A DNA stretch of 64,000 bases from Talaromyces rugulosus (GCF_013368755.1 NC_049561.1:682001-746000); one strand, 5' to 3'; positions 12,420 through 23,878 are shown, counted from the first letter of the stretch. The notes: a model not told the origin generated them from the sequence alone. A program made the numbers and translations.

Positions 12420-13331
12420 ATGGCAGCTGTCACCAAGTCCTGGTTCATTACCGGTGCATCGTCCGGACTTGGTCTGGAAATGGCTCTTTCAGCACTCCGT
12501 GCAGGCCATCGCGTCATAGGAACAGGGCGTGATATCCAACGTGCCGCGGTAAATCATCCCGAATTCGAAACCCTGGGCGGTCAATGGCTGCAGCTAGACC
12601 TGAGCCAGCCCAGTGCCAAAGAAGTGATAGAGCAGACCTTGGCTCAAGAAGATGCAGGGCTCAAACCAACCGAGAAACGCCATTGGGTGATTGTGAATAA
12701 CGCGGGGAGTAGCTTGCTTGGGGCGGTGGAGGATATGAGCGAGAATCAAATCACTGCATATCTCCAATTCAACATCTATGGACCTATTCGAGTCTGGAAA
12801 GCGGCATTGCCAATACTTCGTCAGCACCGACAGGGTACCCTTATAACAATATCCTCTATTTTCGGGTTTGTCAGCAAATCCGAACATATGATGTACAGTG
12901 CCTGCAAGGCTGCAACCGAGTCGCTGACCGAATCCTATGCTGACCTGCTTTCTCCTCTGGGAATCCGTGTTTTGCTCGTGGAGCCAGGCGGTTTCCGTAC
13001 AAAATTTGCAGCAAATGCCAGCCAGGCGGACTTGGGAATAACCGATGATTACGCAGAGAAGATTGAGGCATGGACTTGTATTGTCAATTCGGCCGCCAAA
13101 GATGAGACAATTGTGAGCGGTGATCCGGAGAAATTTGGAGAAAGAATGTTGCAGGCAGTGGATGGACTAGGTCTTTTTGAAAGATTATGGGCCAATCACG
13201 AGGGTGGAAAGGCACTTCGTGTACAGCTGGGGTCAGACTCTTATGAGCTTTTTGGCGCAAGATTAGGAGAGCTGAGCAAGGTTCATGCGGAGACGGCGGT
13301 TGTAGCAAAATCGACGGATGTTCATTCTTGA
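12420..13331 (+). CDS. Classical short-chain dehydrogenase/reductase
   Basis: Intronless, 303 residues. The NAD(P)-binding motif TGASSGLG is at residues 11-18, the structural NNAG near residue 91, the catalytic serine in ISSIF near residue 143, and Y159-S-A-C-K163 gives the active-site YxxxK. EPGGFRTKF matches the PG motif after the active site. The protein should be a soluble oxidoreductase acting on a carbonyl or alcohol; the substrate is unknown. It precedes a second SDR and a Zn2Cys6 regulator on the same strand, and the three spacers share related GC-rich repeats, suggesting co-regulation. Family certain, role inferred. Confidence 0.93.
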   Translation: MAAVTKSWFITGASSGLGLEMALSALRAGHRVIGTGRDIQRAAVNHPEFETLGGQWLQLDLSQPSAKEVIEQTLAQEDAGLKPTEKRHWVIVNNAGSSLLGAVEDMSENQITAYLQFNIYGPIRVWKAALPILRQHRQGTLITISSIFGFVSKSEHMMYSACKAATESLTESYADLLSPLGIRVLLVEPGGFRTKFAANASQADLGITDDYAEKIEAWTCIVNSAAKDETIVSGDPEKFGERMLQAVDGLGLFERLWANHEGGKALRVQLGSDSYELFGARLGELSKVHAETAVVAKSTDVHS

Positions 13332-13884
13332 CATCGTTATAGAGTACTTTTTTTAGGAGCTGCTATATCAATAGTTTTGTAACTGAAGATATTGTTAAGG
13401 TATCTTATACCATTACTACTACTAAGCCTGAACTTCTGACCCTTGAACGGTCTGTACGCCATTAATTCACTTCACTACTGTTTATTAATATTTTAAATAT
13501 TATTGTTGTTGTTGGTTACACAAAATTTATCAATCAAGAGGCGACTCGTTCCCGATTACATCAATTACTCTATTGATAGACTTCTACGACTGTTCCAAAC
13601 ATTTGAAAGCGCCTTACTAGGAATTGGTGATTATCCGTCCTATTTCCGGTTGACATCCATCTTTCAAATCTTACTGTGTCGACATCCGAAGCGGACTTGA
13701 GTAAGGCTAGAGCGGGCACAAGCGGACTGGGCGGCGGACACAAATAAAATGCCTGTGGTCAATGACAAATGCGCCCAGACATTCTTATTAATGAAGCAGT
13801 TCTTCGTAGATAAAAAGAGTATTTCTCAATTAATCATTGCATTGAATCATCTTTACACACTTCTTATTAATTGATCTCATCAAG
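13332..13884. other. Spacer between the two SDR genes
   Basis: AT-rich terminator and promoter spacer of 553 bp. It carries the second GC-rich repeat island at about 13689-13738. A GATAAAAAG TATA-like element lies near 13809. No gene seen. Confidence 0.5.
13689..13738. repeat. GC-rich CGG-type repeat island B
   Basis: Contains AAGCGGACT, then AGAGCGGGCACAAGCGG at 13709-13725. The latter matches 15328-15344 with two mismatches. Located between the two SDR genes. Confidence 0.6.
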
Positions 13885-14983
13885 ATGACAGACCCTACCA
13901 ACCCCTACAAACACCTCTATGAAAATCCCAATGGCGTCGGTGATCAGCGGCCAACGGCACTTCAAATAGTTCGAGACCAAGGTGTTGTAGGCACCTACGC
14001 TGGTAAGGTTGCTTTAGTGACTGGTGGGACAAACGGCATCGGCCTTGAAACAGCTCGAGCTCTGCATGCTACCGGGGTGGACGTCTTCATCACCGCCCGT
14101 GATGCTACCAAGGGCGACAAGGTCCGCCAGGACATCCTTTCCACATCAGAAGGCAAAGGGTGTTTCAAGATCATCATGATGGACATGGATTCGCTCGAAT
14201 CGGTTCGAAATGCCGCCAAAAGCTTTTTGAACCAGAGCGACAAGTTGAACATTCTCATCAACAATGCTGGTATATTACCCTGATCTTTAGTTGGCACATA
14301 TTCAAATACTTACGATGCATCATCTACTAGGTATAATGGGCACGCCTTACAGTCTCACCAAGGACGGATTTGAACGGCAATTTGGGGTTAATCATCTCGC
14401 CCACTTTTTGCTGACCAACTTGTTACTTCCGGTGTTGGAGCGCAGCGCAACGGCCAAACTTGCTTCCCGCGTGGTAAACGTTTCATCCTCATCCCATAGA
14501 CATGCAGTGGTCAGTTGGGAACACTTCAATTCACATCCGATCATATACAACGGAGAGGTTGCCTACGGTCAGAGCAAGACCGCAAACATCTGGATGTCAA
14601 ATTACTTGGATCGGGTCTACGGTCCGCGCGGGGTTCATAGTCTGTCTCTCGGGCCTGGGGGCATCTGGACTGGTCTTTTGGCTTATACACCTCCGGACCT
14701 GGTTGCGGCGTTCAAGGAATCCCCAGAAATAGCGCCCAATATGCAGAGCGCTGAGCAGGGTGCCGCGACGACTTTATGGGCAGCGGTTGGAAAGGGTTGG
14801 GAGGGTAGAGGAGGTGAATACCTGCATGATTGCAGAATAGCCCCCCCAGAGACTGGCGATTTGTACTCTGTCATGAGTTCTTTTGCAGCGCCATGGGTTC
14901 GTGGTCGAGAGGGAGATGAGGATAGACTTTGGGAGATGAGTGAGAAGTTGGTGGGTGTTGAGTCTCATAACACGTCTCATTAA
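13885..14983 (+). CDS. Short-chain dehydrogenase, retinol-dehydrogenase/WWOX-like
   Basis: Two exons (13885-14269, 14331-14983) with a 61-bp intron that splits the glycine of NNAG; 345 residues. TGGTNGIG is at residues 46-53, the NNAG follows, Y207-G-Q-S-K211 is the catalytic pair, and FQ.GVNHLAHFLLTNLLLP is the family's conserved helix. The layout is that of the NADP-dependent retinol-dehydrogenase-like SDRs common in fungal metabolite clusters. GPGGIWTGL stands where many members read PG.. in the substrate loop. It is a second SDR beside an unrelated first SDR rather than a tandem copy. Confidence 0.92.
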
Positions 14984-15313
14984 GCAATCGAGCGTAGGCC
15001 GCTTGGTTATGCTAGACACAATTCAAGACTACCAGTGAAGTTTCGGTATGGGCAATTCTATCATTATTCACGTTTGATAATATTGAATGTAACTACATGT
15101 ATCCGTGATATTACTTGCTCCCTGAAATGCTATTTGGGGCCCATGTAGGGAGATGGTTAGAATATAGCCTTATATGTTTCTACAAGTCTATATTAATTAG
15201 CCGGAAAAATAAATCTTGCCAGCCTGAGAAGTGAGCTATGACTTAGGTAATTAGTAATAAAATATTTGAACATTCTTTATAATATTAATTATTGGAGGCT
15301 GTAATGGTCATGG

Positions 15314-15367
15314 CAGGGCGGACTGCAAGAGCGGGCATAAGTGGGGCGGAGCGGAATAGAGCGGACG
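15314..15367. repeat. GC-rich CGG-type repeat island C
   Basis: Contains GGGCGGACT, AGAGCGGGCATAAGTGG and GCGGAGCGGAAT, sharing parts with both A and B. Located between the second SDR and the regulator. Confidence 0.6.
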
Positions 15368-15528
15368 TTTTACAAATGGCGTATTGAACACTAGGTTAAC
15401 ACACGAGTCATTCCTATTTCTTACTACGAGGCAAAGTGCTTTCTCTAAATATCAGCAGCTCGATATTCTTGCTAGTGACGAAGAATAACGGAAATACGGT
15501 GTCTAGTACTTCAACGGGCTTATAACAT

Positions 15529-15546
15529 TAGGGTTAGGGTTAGGGT
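15529..15546 (+). repeat. Interstitial telomeric repeat (TTAGGG)3
   Basis: Three perfect tandem TTAGGG units, the vertebrate-type and common filamentous-fungal telomere repeat, sitting alone in a promoter-side spacer. It could be a telomere-repair scar or a telobox bound by a Tbf1/Teb1-like factor. Confidence 0.8.
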
Positions 15547-15777
15547 AATCCGACGCCAGTTTGCCAAGACGGAATTGCCCCACCACAGTGACCAATAAAC
15601 GACAGTCTGAAGCCCCACCGTATAAAGACGTCTGTCATTGTTATTTTGTCATTACATTCATACATATCCAAGCCAACTCCATTCACGCCTAGCCTAAAAA
15701 AGGGCTTGTGCAGTAAAGCAGAACTGCGTGGCTCTAGGGGTGATTTATTCCAGCGTCGACGTAGGCGACTCGCTCCT

Positions 15778-17626
15778 ATGGCGGCCGTTAATCTAGACGT
15801 GGATCTCGCTCACCACTCATGTTTACACTGCCGGTATGCTTCATTCGTTCTAATGGTTTTTAAAGAAGGGTCCTCATATTCGGCTAACTAGAAACTTGAA
15901 ACGGAAATGCTCGCGCGAGCTTCCTTCCTGCTCCCTTGTGGGTCACGCCATTCTTATTAACGAACATGACTAAAAAAATTTACTACTAGTGCATTCGTCT
16001 TAGAAAACGTTGCACTTATGAATCTTCGAAATCTGCAGTGTTCTCGAGATCACCTCAGGATGAAACCCAGGATGATTTGCCCGAGCAGTCTCTTCTTTTT
16101 CATCTCCTGCCTTCTTCACTTGCCCACCACCCCTCCATCATCCCTGCTCGGACTTTTCTAGATTCGGAATCGTCGTCTCCTACTCCTATAAATGTATACC
16201 CGCATGTTACCATACCGGAAAAGGTGTTGGGTATGTTAGGCTCCAGGCATGAGATGCACTCTGTCTACGTGCGATATTTTTCCGTATTGCATAAATGGCT
16301 GCCTATTCTCAGCCAGAAAGACACCAGTGAGGATATTATTGATATTGGACCGAGATCCAAGATTTCATTGGTCCTCCTGGCACTGGCAATGAAATTATTG
16401 ACAAGTGCACTGAAGCCAGGGGAGCAGGCTATGTCACCACTATACCAAGAAACAAAAAACTTGGCAAGTAGAATCGAAAGCTGTGGTCTAATTACGCTTC
16501 AGCTTGTCCAATCCATAGTGCTATTGTCGGTCTATGAGATTGGCCATGCCATATACCCTGCCGCATATCTCAGTGTGTCACAAGCAGCGCGTCTCGGAAC
16601 TCTTTTGGGTTTTCACAACAGAATGAAACTGCAAATTTTCACCAAACCAGACACCTGGACACTTCGCGAGCAAGAAAGAAGAACGTGGTGGGCGACGCTG
16701 CTCTTAGATTGGTAAGTTCAAAAAGCGATCTTGAAAAAGGAAGAGAGTATCTTATGATAATTTCTGAAGCTTCGTGCACCTCGGCATCTCCGGCTTGCCG
16801 CTGGCTTCACCAACACCCCACAATGGAGAATTGCTCCCATGTGCCGAGCAGTCTTGGGAAAGTGGCTCGGTCGGTTTCAACCAGCCACTGTTTCTACAAA
16901 ACTTGCCCGCTGATGCACAGATGGGCTCTTTTGCTGCTACTTGTCAATCTGCACACCTTCTCGGATCTGTTATACGCCACCGTGACCAGACTGACATTGA
17001 CGACCGTGGACTCGTCTTGTCCGAAGCCCACCAGCTGCATCGTGCATTACATACACTAAACCTTTATCTGAGGAGACTTTGCTTTGTCGACCAAGTAGCT
17101 TTGGAAAAGAGCCATTTTACTGCTTTTGCTCTTTGCTGCTCGGCTCGTTTCGTTCTCTACGAGATATATGCATGCAACGAGCATTACCCTTCTAGTGGTC
17201 CTAGAATACCCGAAGAAATCGCAATGCAGCAGTTCTCACTTGAGGGGATAAGTAAGAGTATAGATGACGTTTATTTGCTGACTGAGCATATTCTTCGCTT
17301 TGCTTCAGTTTCTGACCAAGACAGCGTCTCACGCCTTAGTCCGCTATTTTGCCACTGCCTTTATCAGTCTATATCTGAATGCGCCTGGCTGTATCGAGAA
17401 GAAAAGGGTCTGCACAGGGCTGCACAACTGAAAACATTGATACAGGGCCTGGAAACACTGGGCACGTGTTGGAAGGTCGTCGGTATGATATGTGCATAAA
17501 TGATAAGAGTTTAATGCTAATTCGTGTCCAGGTCACTATATGTCTATTCTTGAGGAAGAAAACGCACTTGCTGTCGTGGCCGATGAAACCATGACATATG
17601 AAGAGGATGCCCGCCTTTCCTATTAA
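15778..17626 (+). CDS. Zn2Cys6 transcription factor with fungal-specific domain
   Basis: The zinc cluster is spread over three short exons and appears only after splicing. Exons are 15778-15833, 15892-15937, 15990-16711, 16770-17482 and 17532-17626. The spliced cluster reads CLHCRNLKRKC-x6-CSLC-x6-C, exactly C-x2-C-x6-C-x6-C-x2-C-x6-C, beginning at about residue 15 of MAAVNLDVDLAHHS. The middle region is the Fungal_trans-type homology domain (..LPEQSLLFHLLP.., VHLGISGLPL). The C-terminus after the last intron ends in DARLSY. Expected nuclear regulator binding CGG-containing sites. The adjacent SDR pair with CGG-rich spacer repeats is the obvious candidate target; this is inference. The 3' end converges with the hydroxyacid dehydrogenase. 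Confidence 0.88.
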
Positions 17627-17723
17627 GCATCTATACAGTTTACCTATGTGCAGATATAGATTGGTATTATGAATTATTATCTATTGTTAATTCAATATGG
17701 TCTACATAAATAACCTCATTTGA

Positions 17724-18683
17724 TCACACGAGTCGATTTGGCACCTCCTCTCCCCCCAGCACTTTCAACAGCGTATCCACGACCGCAACACCGCTCGCAC
17801 TCTGGTTCTCCTTTGTGCTGGCGCCCACATGCGGCGTCATAATCACATTGTCACAAGCCAACAGCCCATCACCATACTTCTCCAACGTCGCCGGCTCAAC
17901 ATCCGACGCATCGAGCCCGGCGCCAGCAATTTCCTCCGCGCGCAAGGCTTCCAGCAGCGCCTTTTCATCCACAATCCCGCCACGCGCACAGTTCAGCAGG
18001 ATAGCCTCGTTCTTCATCGTCTTCAATTGCTCAGCTCCAATCATGCCCCTGGTCGATGTAGTCAGTGGCACGTGCAGCGAGACCACGTCAGAGGTAGCCA
18101 ACAACTCATCGAGCTGATGCACTCTGGTATGCGCAATACTGCCCGTCCAGGTATCCTCCGGCGCATACGGATCAAACGCAATAACAGTGCCCTCCATTGC
18201 ACCGAGCCACTTGCGCGCCACCACGCGGCCGATATTGCCCATGCCGATAATGCCAATGGTCTTCTTGAACAGGCTACGGCCGAGCATTTTGGAGCGCACA
18301 ATCTTCTCGCCGGCGCGCGCGCGACGGTCCAGCTCAGGCACGCGGCGGGCGAGCGAGAGCATCAGCGCAAGGGCGAGTTCGGCGACGGCTTCGCTGTTCA
18401 TGGCGGGTGTGTTGAAGACCTGGATGTTGTGCTGCTTGGCGGCGTCGAGGTCGATGTTGTCGACGCCGACTCCCTGCTTCAGAATGTATTTCAGCTGCTT
18501 GGCGGCCGCAATGTCAGCCTGTGAGATGCGCGAGTCTGAGCGGATCACCAGCGCCACTGCATCTTCGCGCCATTGTTCTCTGGCTGGGTCGGTGGGTAGG
18601 ATGGTTGATAGGTTGGGCGAGGAGAGCAGTTTGGCGATGGCGTCGGGGTGGTAGGGGTCTAGCACGTAGACCTTGGTCGCCAT
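17724..18683 (-). CDS. D-2-hydroxyacid dehydrogenase (phosphoglycerate-dehydrogenase-like)
   Basis: Intronless, 319 residues. The Rossmann motif GMGNIG is at 147-152. The catalytic triad of the D-2-hydroxyacid dehydrogenase family is visible: R234 in NCARGG, E263 in DASDVEP, and H285 in TPHVGAS. This family interconverts 2-oxoacids and D-2-hydroxyacids with NAD(P)H. The length lacks the regulatory ACT domain of true serine-biosynthetic PGDH, so a catabolic 2-hydroxyacid such as a sugar-acid or dicarboxylate derivative is more likely. Next upstream are an anion-symporter MFS and an amidohydrolase. Strong GC bias produces long antisense ORFs that are not genes. Confidence 0.92.
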   Translation of the reverse strand: MATKVYVLDPYHPDAIAKLLSSPNLSTILPTDPAREQWREDAVALVIRSDSRISQADIAAAKQLKYILKQGVGVDNIDLDAAKQHNIQVFNTPAMNSEAVAELALALMLSLARRVPELDRRARAGEKIVRSKMLGRSLFKKTIGIIGMGNIGRVVARKWLGAMEGTVIAFDPYAPEDTWTGSIAHTRVHQLDELLATSDVVSLHVPLTTSTRGMIGAEQLKTMKNEAILLNCARGGIVDEKALLEALRAEEIAGAGLDASDVEPATLEKYGDGLLACDNVIMTPHVGASTKENQSASGVAVVDTLLKVLGGEEVPNRLV

Positions 18684-19676
18684 TTTTTTGTGTATATTAT
18701 TTGCTGTTTGATATGCATATAATTGTATGCTAGTCTGTGCTATTTAATTGTGGTTGTGTATACATTGTTGATGTCGTCACCTGATCGGAAATCTTCCGTG
18801 CGGGGTGCCCGTCCGTGGACTCGACATCGGAGTTCTGCCGGTCAATACTCGTCAATATCAGTCTGGATTGTGGATATTGTATGCTCTGTACGTATGTTGG
18901 CTAAAGCTTCACGGGAGTTTTTCGGAGAAAGAAGGGTTAGAAAAAAAAAGTCTGGCATTTATTCGGGAAGCGGTCATGTGATGATTTCAAATATTCTGAC
19001 AGAAGGGATTGTGTTTTTACCCTTTTTGTTACTGAATATAAAATCTCTACTATTTTCTTAAACAGCAAGTGGCTTTGAAACTGATTCCATAAAGTCTCTT
19101 CCATTCATCATGAATTCAACCAAAATCCGTCCTAGCTGTCGTCGAGACCAGGCACAGAACAATTCATTTCAAGGCAGAACAAATAATACAAAGAAACCAC
19201 TAGCTATCTTAGTCTAGCGGTTTAATACTCTTCTTATCAAGCAATAACATTGAACCTGATATGTAAATATAGAACGTTATTTGCTTATGTTGTGCATACG
19301 AGCTATTCCGCTTCGGTCTGACGGCGTGTTGCTCTCCGCAGCCACGATTGATTTCCACGTCAACTGGTACATCAATTGACCCTCTCAACAAACCCCGGAA
19401 AGTCCAGATCATGTAATCATCATTATTAATAGTCCGAGTCAGGTCGGACGGAGTCTTACCGGTGCGTGCGGGGATGCGGAGAATCTTGTTCCGTATACGG
19501 AGTACTCCATCACTACATGACAGAGGAATTATGGACGTGGTCAAGCTGAATTGATATTGTAGTGACAAATAGTTTTGTGATTAAACTGCAATATTAGAAT
19601 GCCAAGCTATGCTGTAGATAACATATACGGAGAATTGGTAAAATAAAAAATGTACTTAGTAGAAAAGATAAAGAAA
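18684..19676. other. Spacer upstream of hydroxyacid dehydrogenase
   Basis: 993 bp with the dehydrogenase promoter and the 3' region of the MFS gene. Homopolymer A at 18940-18949. No coding motif on either strand. Confidence 0.5.
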
Positions 19677-21558
19677 TCAAGTGATAAATCGGAACATCAC
19701 ATTCCGGTCCGCTTCTTCGCTCACATCAATAACCACGTTCGGATCTGGCTTGCCGTACTTTTCGTCACGGTAGCGGTTGATGCGCTCGAGGATGCAGTGA
19801 TTTGTCAACGAGAGCACGGCTGTGGCCACACACATGGCAAAACAGACCCAGTGGCCCTTGCGGAACTGAGGGCCGTCGGTTGACGGGAAGAAGAAGCTGC
19901 CGGCGATCGAGCCCAGATTGCCAATGGACGTGTAGATGCCCATGCCGATGGCCCGTTTGGTTTCGTTGCCAAAATTGTTGGCTGTCCAGGCGTGGGTGGG
20001 TGGGTAGGTCGAGTAGACGCAGGCGACCGCAATACACTGTTGTTCTGTTAGTTGTTTTTGTTGTTGAAAATTTCAGAATGTACATACCACCATTGCGTAC
20101 TTGGCATGTAGTTGGTCCTCGCCCAGAGTCGCGAGGCAGATGTAGGCAACGCCGGCGAGGGTCGAGAGAGCAACCATGTGCAGGCCGCGGTCACGGAATC
20201 GATCAGACGAGTACGAAGTAAGCAACATCAGGCCAAAGGCGCATGCGTACGGGGGGACTGTCATCAAGTTTGCGCTGGACGACGAGTGATATCCGAGATC
20301 TATCTGTGTTAGTAACTTTCACTGGTTGAAAAAAAAAAAAAAGGAAACGCACTCTGAATCAAAGTCGGTAAGAAACCGGAGATGGAGGAAAGCAGCGCCG
20401 CTGTTGGGACGTAGATAGAAGCTAGGTTGCATGTCAGCAAACACCCCCATATATAAAAGATACAACGCACCCTGCATATACACCTTCCAGTCCGTCAGCG
20501 TCCAGAGGGCGTGCTTCCACTGGATCTTGCCAGCCCGGTCGTAGGCATCCCGGTGATAGCGCGCTACGGCGACTTCGTTCTGCTGCTCGTTGAAGCGCGA
20601 GTTCTTCAGCGGGCGGTCGGGCAGACACCACAGACAGAATAGGCCGAGCAGGAAACCGGGGATGCCCTCGATGACGAACAGCAGTCTCCAGTTCTGCACG
20701 TGCGAGTTGATATGGCCGACACCATAGGCGATGAGACCGCCAAACGCACTGTATTTGTTAGTCGACGTTTTTTCAAAACCGAAAGAAAGAAATACCCAGC
20801 GACGGCGGTCGGACCAAGGAACCAAAACACTCGCATGCCCATCTCGTCGCGGCGATACCACAGGCTCAGATAATACACAATGCCAGTGCCAAACAGTCCC
20901 TCAAACACACCCATCATAATGCGGCAGACGAGAAGACCAGCTTCGTTGAATGCCACTGTCTGAAGCACGCACACCACACACCACGAACAGACGGAGAAGG
21001 CGATCCACTAGGCGAGAGTTAAAAAAAGATACAGCTATTATACCCAATGACAGGGGGAAACATACCTTGGACGGAGGAAAGATTCGGTATCCCAGACAGC
21101 CCGGGACCTGAAACAGCACCAGGCCGACGTAAAAGATCATGACAACGGTCTGCCACTGCACCGAGGAGAGCGATGTGGTACCGGAACCAACGCCATTATC
21201 AGAGGTGTCGTGGCCGCTCGAAATGCCCAGGAGTTTTGCGTTCTACTCGAAAGTCCAAGTCAGAGCAAGTCACCAATTGACTGAAATGCATATATAAAAC
21301 AAAACGTACGGCAATGTTTCCGCGATCAATGTACTCGAAAAAGTACAGTGCGGAGATGACGGGCAAGATGATAGTGTCGAGCTTCCACAAGTAGGCGCGC
21401 TCGCGGGCGCGAGATTCAGGCGAGTCATTCAACACCTCGAGCGCATTCCGGTGCACATCGTCCGGGGCAATCTCAGCCTGTTCAGTGCTCTTTTCGCGGT
21501 CGTCGGTGGATGACGAGGCGGCCGTTGCGGGCGCGATCTTCTCCGAGTCGGAGGGCAT
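19677..21558 (-). CDS. MFS transporter, anion:cation symporter (Dal5/Tna1-like)
   Basis: Seven exons (21310-21558, 21066-21242, 20796-21007, 20471-20748, 20353-20421, 20098-20303, 19677-20036) total 1,551 nt, 516 residues, all phases consistent. A hydrophilic N-terminus leads into LDTIILPVISALYFFEYIDRGNIANAKLLG, the first-helix signature of fungal ACS transporters (allantoate, nicotinate, vitamin and carboxylate uptake). Other landmarks are QVPG, RIMMGVFEG, the LPDRPLKNSRF loop and the C-terminal DVSEEADRNVMFRF signature. Expected plasma-membrane uptake of a small organic anion. It diverges from the amidohydrolase across a 1.2-kb shared promoter, which supports a joint uptake-and-breakdown role. 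Confidence 0.93.
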
Positions 21559-22763
21559 CGAGAGGATGGGCGAAATATCAGAGCAAGAATCTATGTATAT
21601 GTATATGTATAAAAGTATGTATGGAGAAGAAGCTGAAAAGGCACGTCAAGAACGAAACATGCTGGAAAGGGGGGGGTATAATAATAATGATGGTTGAAGC
21701 TAATGCACGCAACGAGGAAAATAAGGGAGAAGGAGCTCGATCGGCTAAGGCTGACTGGAGCAACGATCATCATCGACACACGCGTGCCAAGCTGCACGTC
21801 GTACTAGCCATAGTAGCACTGATCGACCCATGGGTTGTCAGGCGGCCCCGGATTTCCAGAGATGGGCTTGAAACAAGCTCTGAATTCCACTACTCCGGTA
21901 CTCGGAAGTATGAAGACTCCTGAATAATGCTGTGGTCTGGATAGGACTGAGACAGAGTGCTGACTTGTTGTGAAGAAAAGCGCCTGTCGCGGTAACGCGC
22001 CGCCGTGATTGGGTCTGCCCGCTGACTAAGGCGGGGCCCGGACATCGCCCACGGAAAGTGGCCGCGGAACGCGTCTTCCCGGACTTCTTCCTCTTTTTTT
22101 CTGGGCTTTCAACATACGAACTATTATCATCATATATTATTATTATTATTATCATGTCTTATAACTAGTTACGGAGTATCCTTATCACGACCAAAGCAAA
22201 GAACTTGCCGAGGCTAGTCTTAGTCTCTCGTCGCGTTTAACTTCCCCTCCTTCTCCTCGGACACGCGACTAAAACCTACCCTTTTCGCCCCTCTTCACTT
22301 AAGATCTGTTCGCCATTTTAGGCGCTGGCTGCTTTTTTTTTGCTGGCCTCTCTGCTCAGTGGAGATCAGCCGATGAAAATCCCCGGATATGTTGTGCGCC
22401 TGTGCTGGGCCTGAACTTTCCAGATCCACAGCCTCAACGCCCTCACGGAACTTTGCCGGCAAACCCCATTATACAACTGCACGTGGAGAGAGCAGAAGAG
22501 AGAGAGAGAGACAAGAGTCAGAGAAAGTATATTCCGGTATTCGGGATCACTAGTTATGAGACTATTAGTAGTAGCATAGGAAGCGGCTGCTACCGCGAGA
22601 TTCTTTTTTTCCCACCATCTCCGTCGCTAGTATATATACTCTATACATATTCCCGCCAAATATCTAATCCACATTTTACAGCCAAGAGACTTCTCCTTTT
22701 CGTCCCCTTTGTCCTCTCCTCTTCCTCTTCCTCTTCCTATTCACCCTCTTTCTTGTCGCAACC
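21559..22763. promoter_or_regulatory. Divergent promoter of MFS (-) and amidohydrolase (+)
   Basis: 1.2 kb. Simple repeats include TATATG/TATGTA units at 21594-21612, (ATT)n at 22133-22152 and (GA)n at 22496-22511. A pyrimidine-rich tract with repeated CTCTTC at 22708-22750 lies directly before the amidohydrolase ATG, a usual feature of strong filamentous-fungal promoters. No gene seen. Confidence 0.6.
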
Positions 22764-23778
22764 ATGACCGCTGCCCGGAGCCCAGTAGGTCAGCCGTCGA
22801 GCAGCGGCCAGACCGGCGCTGACCTCGCCTCTATACTGCCTGCTGGCTCCTGGGACTCGCATGTCCATGTCGTCGACGAGGTAAGAAAATATCCTAACAG
22901 GCAAGGCAACCCCAGACTAATCGTGACAGGAACGATATGCCTTCCATCCAGATCATCTCTTTCGCCCCAAGAAAGCCAGTCTAGACGACCTGCTCGCCTT
23001 TGAAAAGACACTGGGCGTCTCCCATGTCTGTCTAGTCCAGGTGTCTGTCTACAAGACCGACAACAGACTGCTGGTCGACACCCTGCGCGAGCTGCGTGGC
23101 CAAGCGCGCGGCGTCGTCGTTATCGACCCGGACACCATCACCGATGCCGAGCTGGACGAGATGCATGCCGTTGGCGTGCGAGCCGTGCGTCTAAACATCA
23201 AGACCGGCGGCCAGACCCTTGCGCGCGAGTATTTCTGTGATCTCTTACAAAAATATGCCCGCCGATTGCGCCCTCGCAACTGGGCCATCCAGATCTACCT
23301 CAGTCTGCCCCAGTTCAAACTCATTGCCGACGAGATCCCCAAGCTGAGCAATGCCGAGGGCACCGTGCCCGTCGTCATCGACCACCTGGGCCATCCCGAC
23401 CAGTCTCGCCCTGTGTCTGAGCAAGAAGGATACTCCGAGTTGATGGGTGCCCTGCGTCGGAAAGAAATTTACTTGAAGCTCAGTGCAACCTATCGCTTCC
23501 CCAATCTGCCCGCGTTGGGTACGTACGCCAAAGAGGTCATTCGTACGGCCCCAACACAGATCGTCTGGGCCAGTGACTGGCCACACACGGGCTCAATTGA
23601 ATATAACCCCGGTGGAAACCGCAAGATCCACCAAGACTATCGACGCGTGGATGACGTGGGATATGTTAAACAGTGTATAGACTGGTGTGACGGTAACGAA
23701 GATTTGATCCGTCAAATCTGGGTGGAGAACCCCCGAAGACTCTGGCAATATAATGAGCCAATCGAGCAAAAATTATGA
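22764..23778 (+). CDS. Amidohydrolase-2 family (lactonase/decarboxylase-like) hydrolase
   Basis: Two exons (22764-22880, 22930-23778), 321 residues. The metal-binding HxH is in WDSHVHV near residue 33. The conserved VIDHLGHPD and the late WASDWPHTG supply the other metal or catalytic residues of the amidohydrolase-2 (PF04909-type) TIM barrel. The closest described relatives by motif are 2-pyrone-4,6-dicarboxylate lactonase (LigI) and the sugar-acid lactonases; I cannot tell which. Expected cytosolic hydrolysis of a lactone, or decarboxylation. It is transcribed divergently from an anion symporter and converges on a Zn2Cys6 regulator, a typical small catabolic unit. Confidence 0.9.
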
Positions 23779-23878
23779 CTATAAGGTTGTTTCCATGTCT
23801 GTTTCTTCTTCTTCTTTTTCTCTCTTGTTTTTCCAGCTCTACTGCTCTTTAATGCATTAGAAGGAGCATTTGGTAAGT

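Larger units (their letters stand above)
14984..15777. other. Spacer with GC-rich repeat and telomeric repeat
   Basis: 793 bp, AT-rich, holding the third GC-rich CGG island (15314-15367) and three exact TTAGGG units (15529-15546). A TATAAAG at 15621-15627 suits the regulator that follows. No gene seen. Confidence 0.55.

Noticed and set aside
15646..15777. N-terminal extension of the regulator from 15646
   Set aside because: The first codon is TTG, not ATG. The ATG at 15778 starts a sensible protein 14 residues before the zinc cluster, with a TATA box at 15621.
17829..18524. Plus-strand 231-residue ORF
   Set aside because: Antisense of the hydroxyacid dehydrogenase with an intact catalytic triad.
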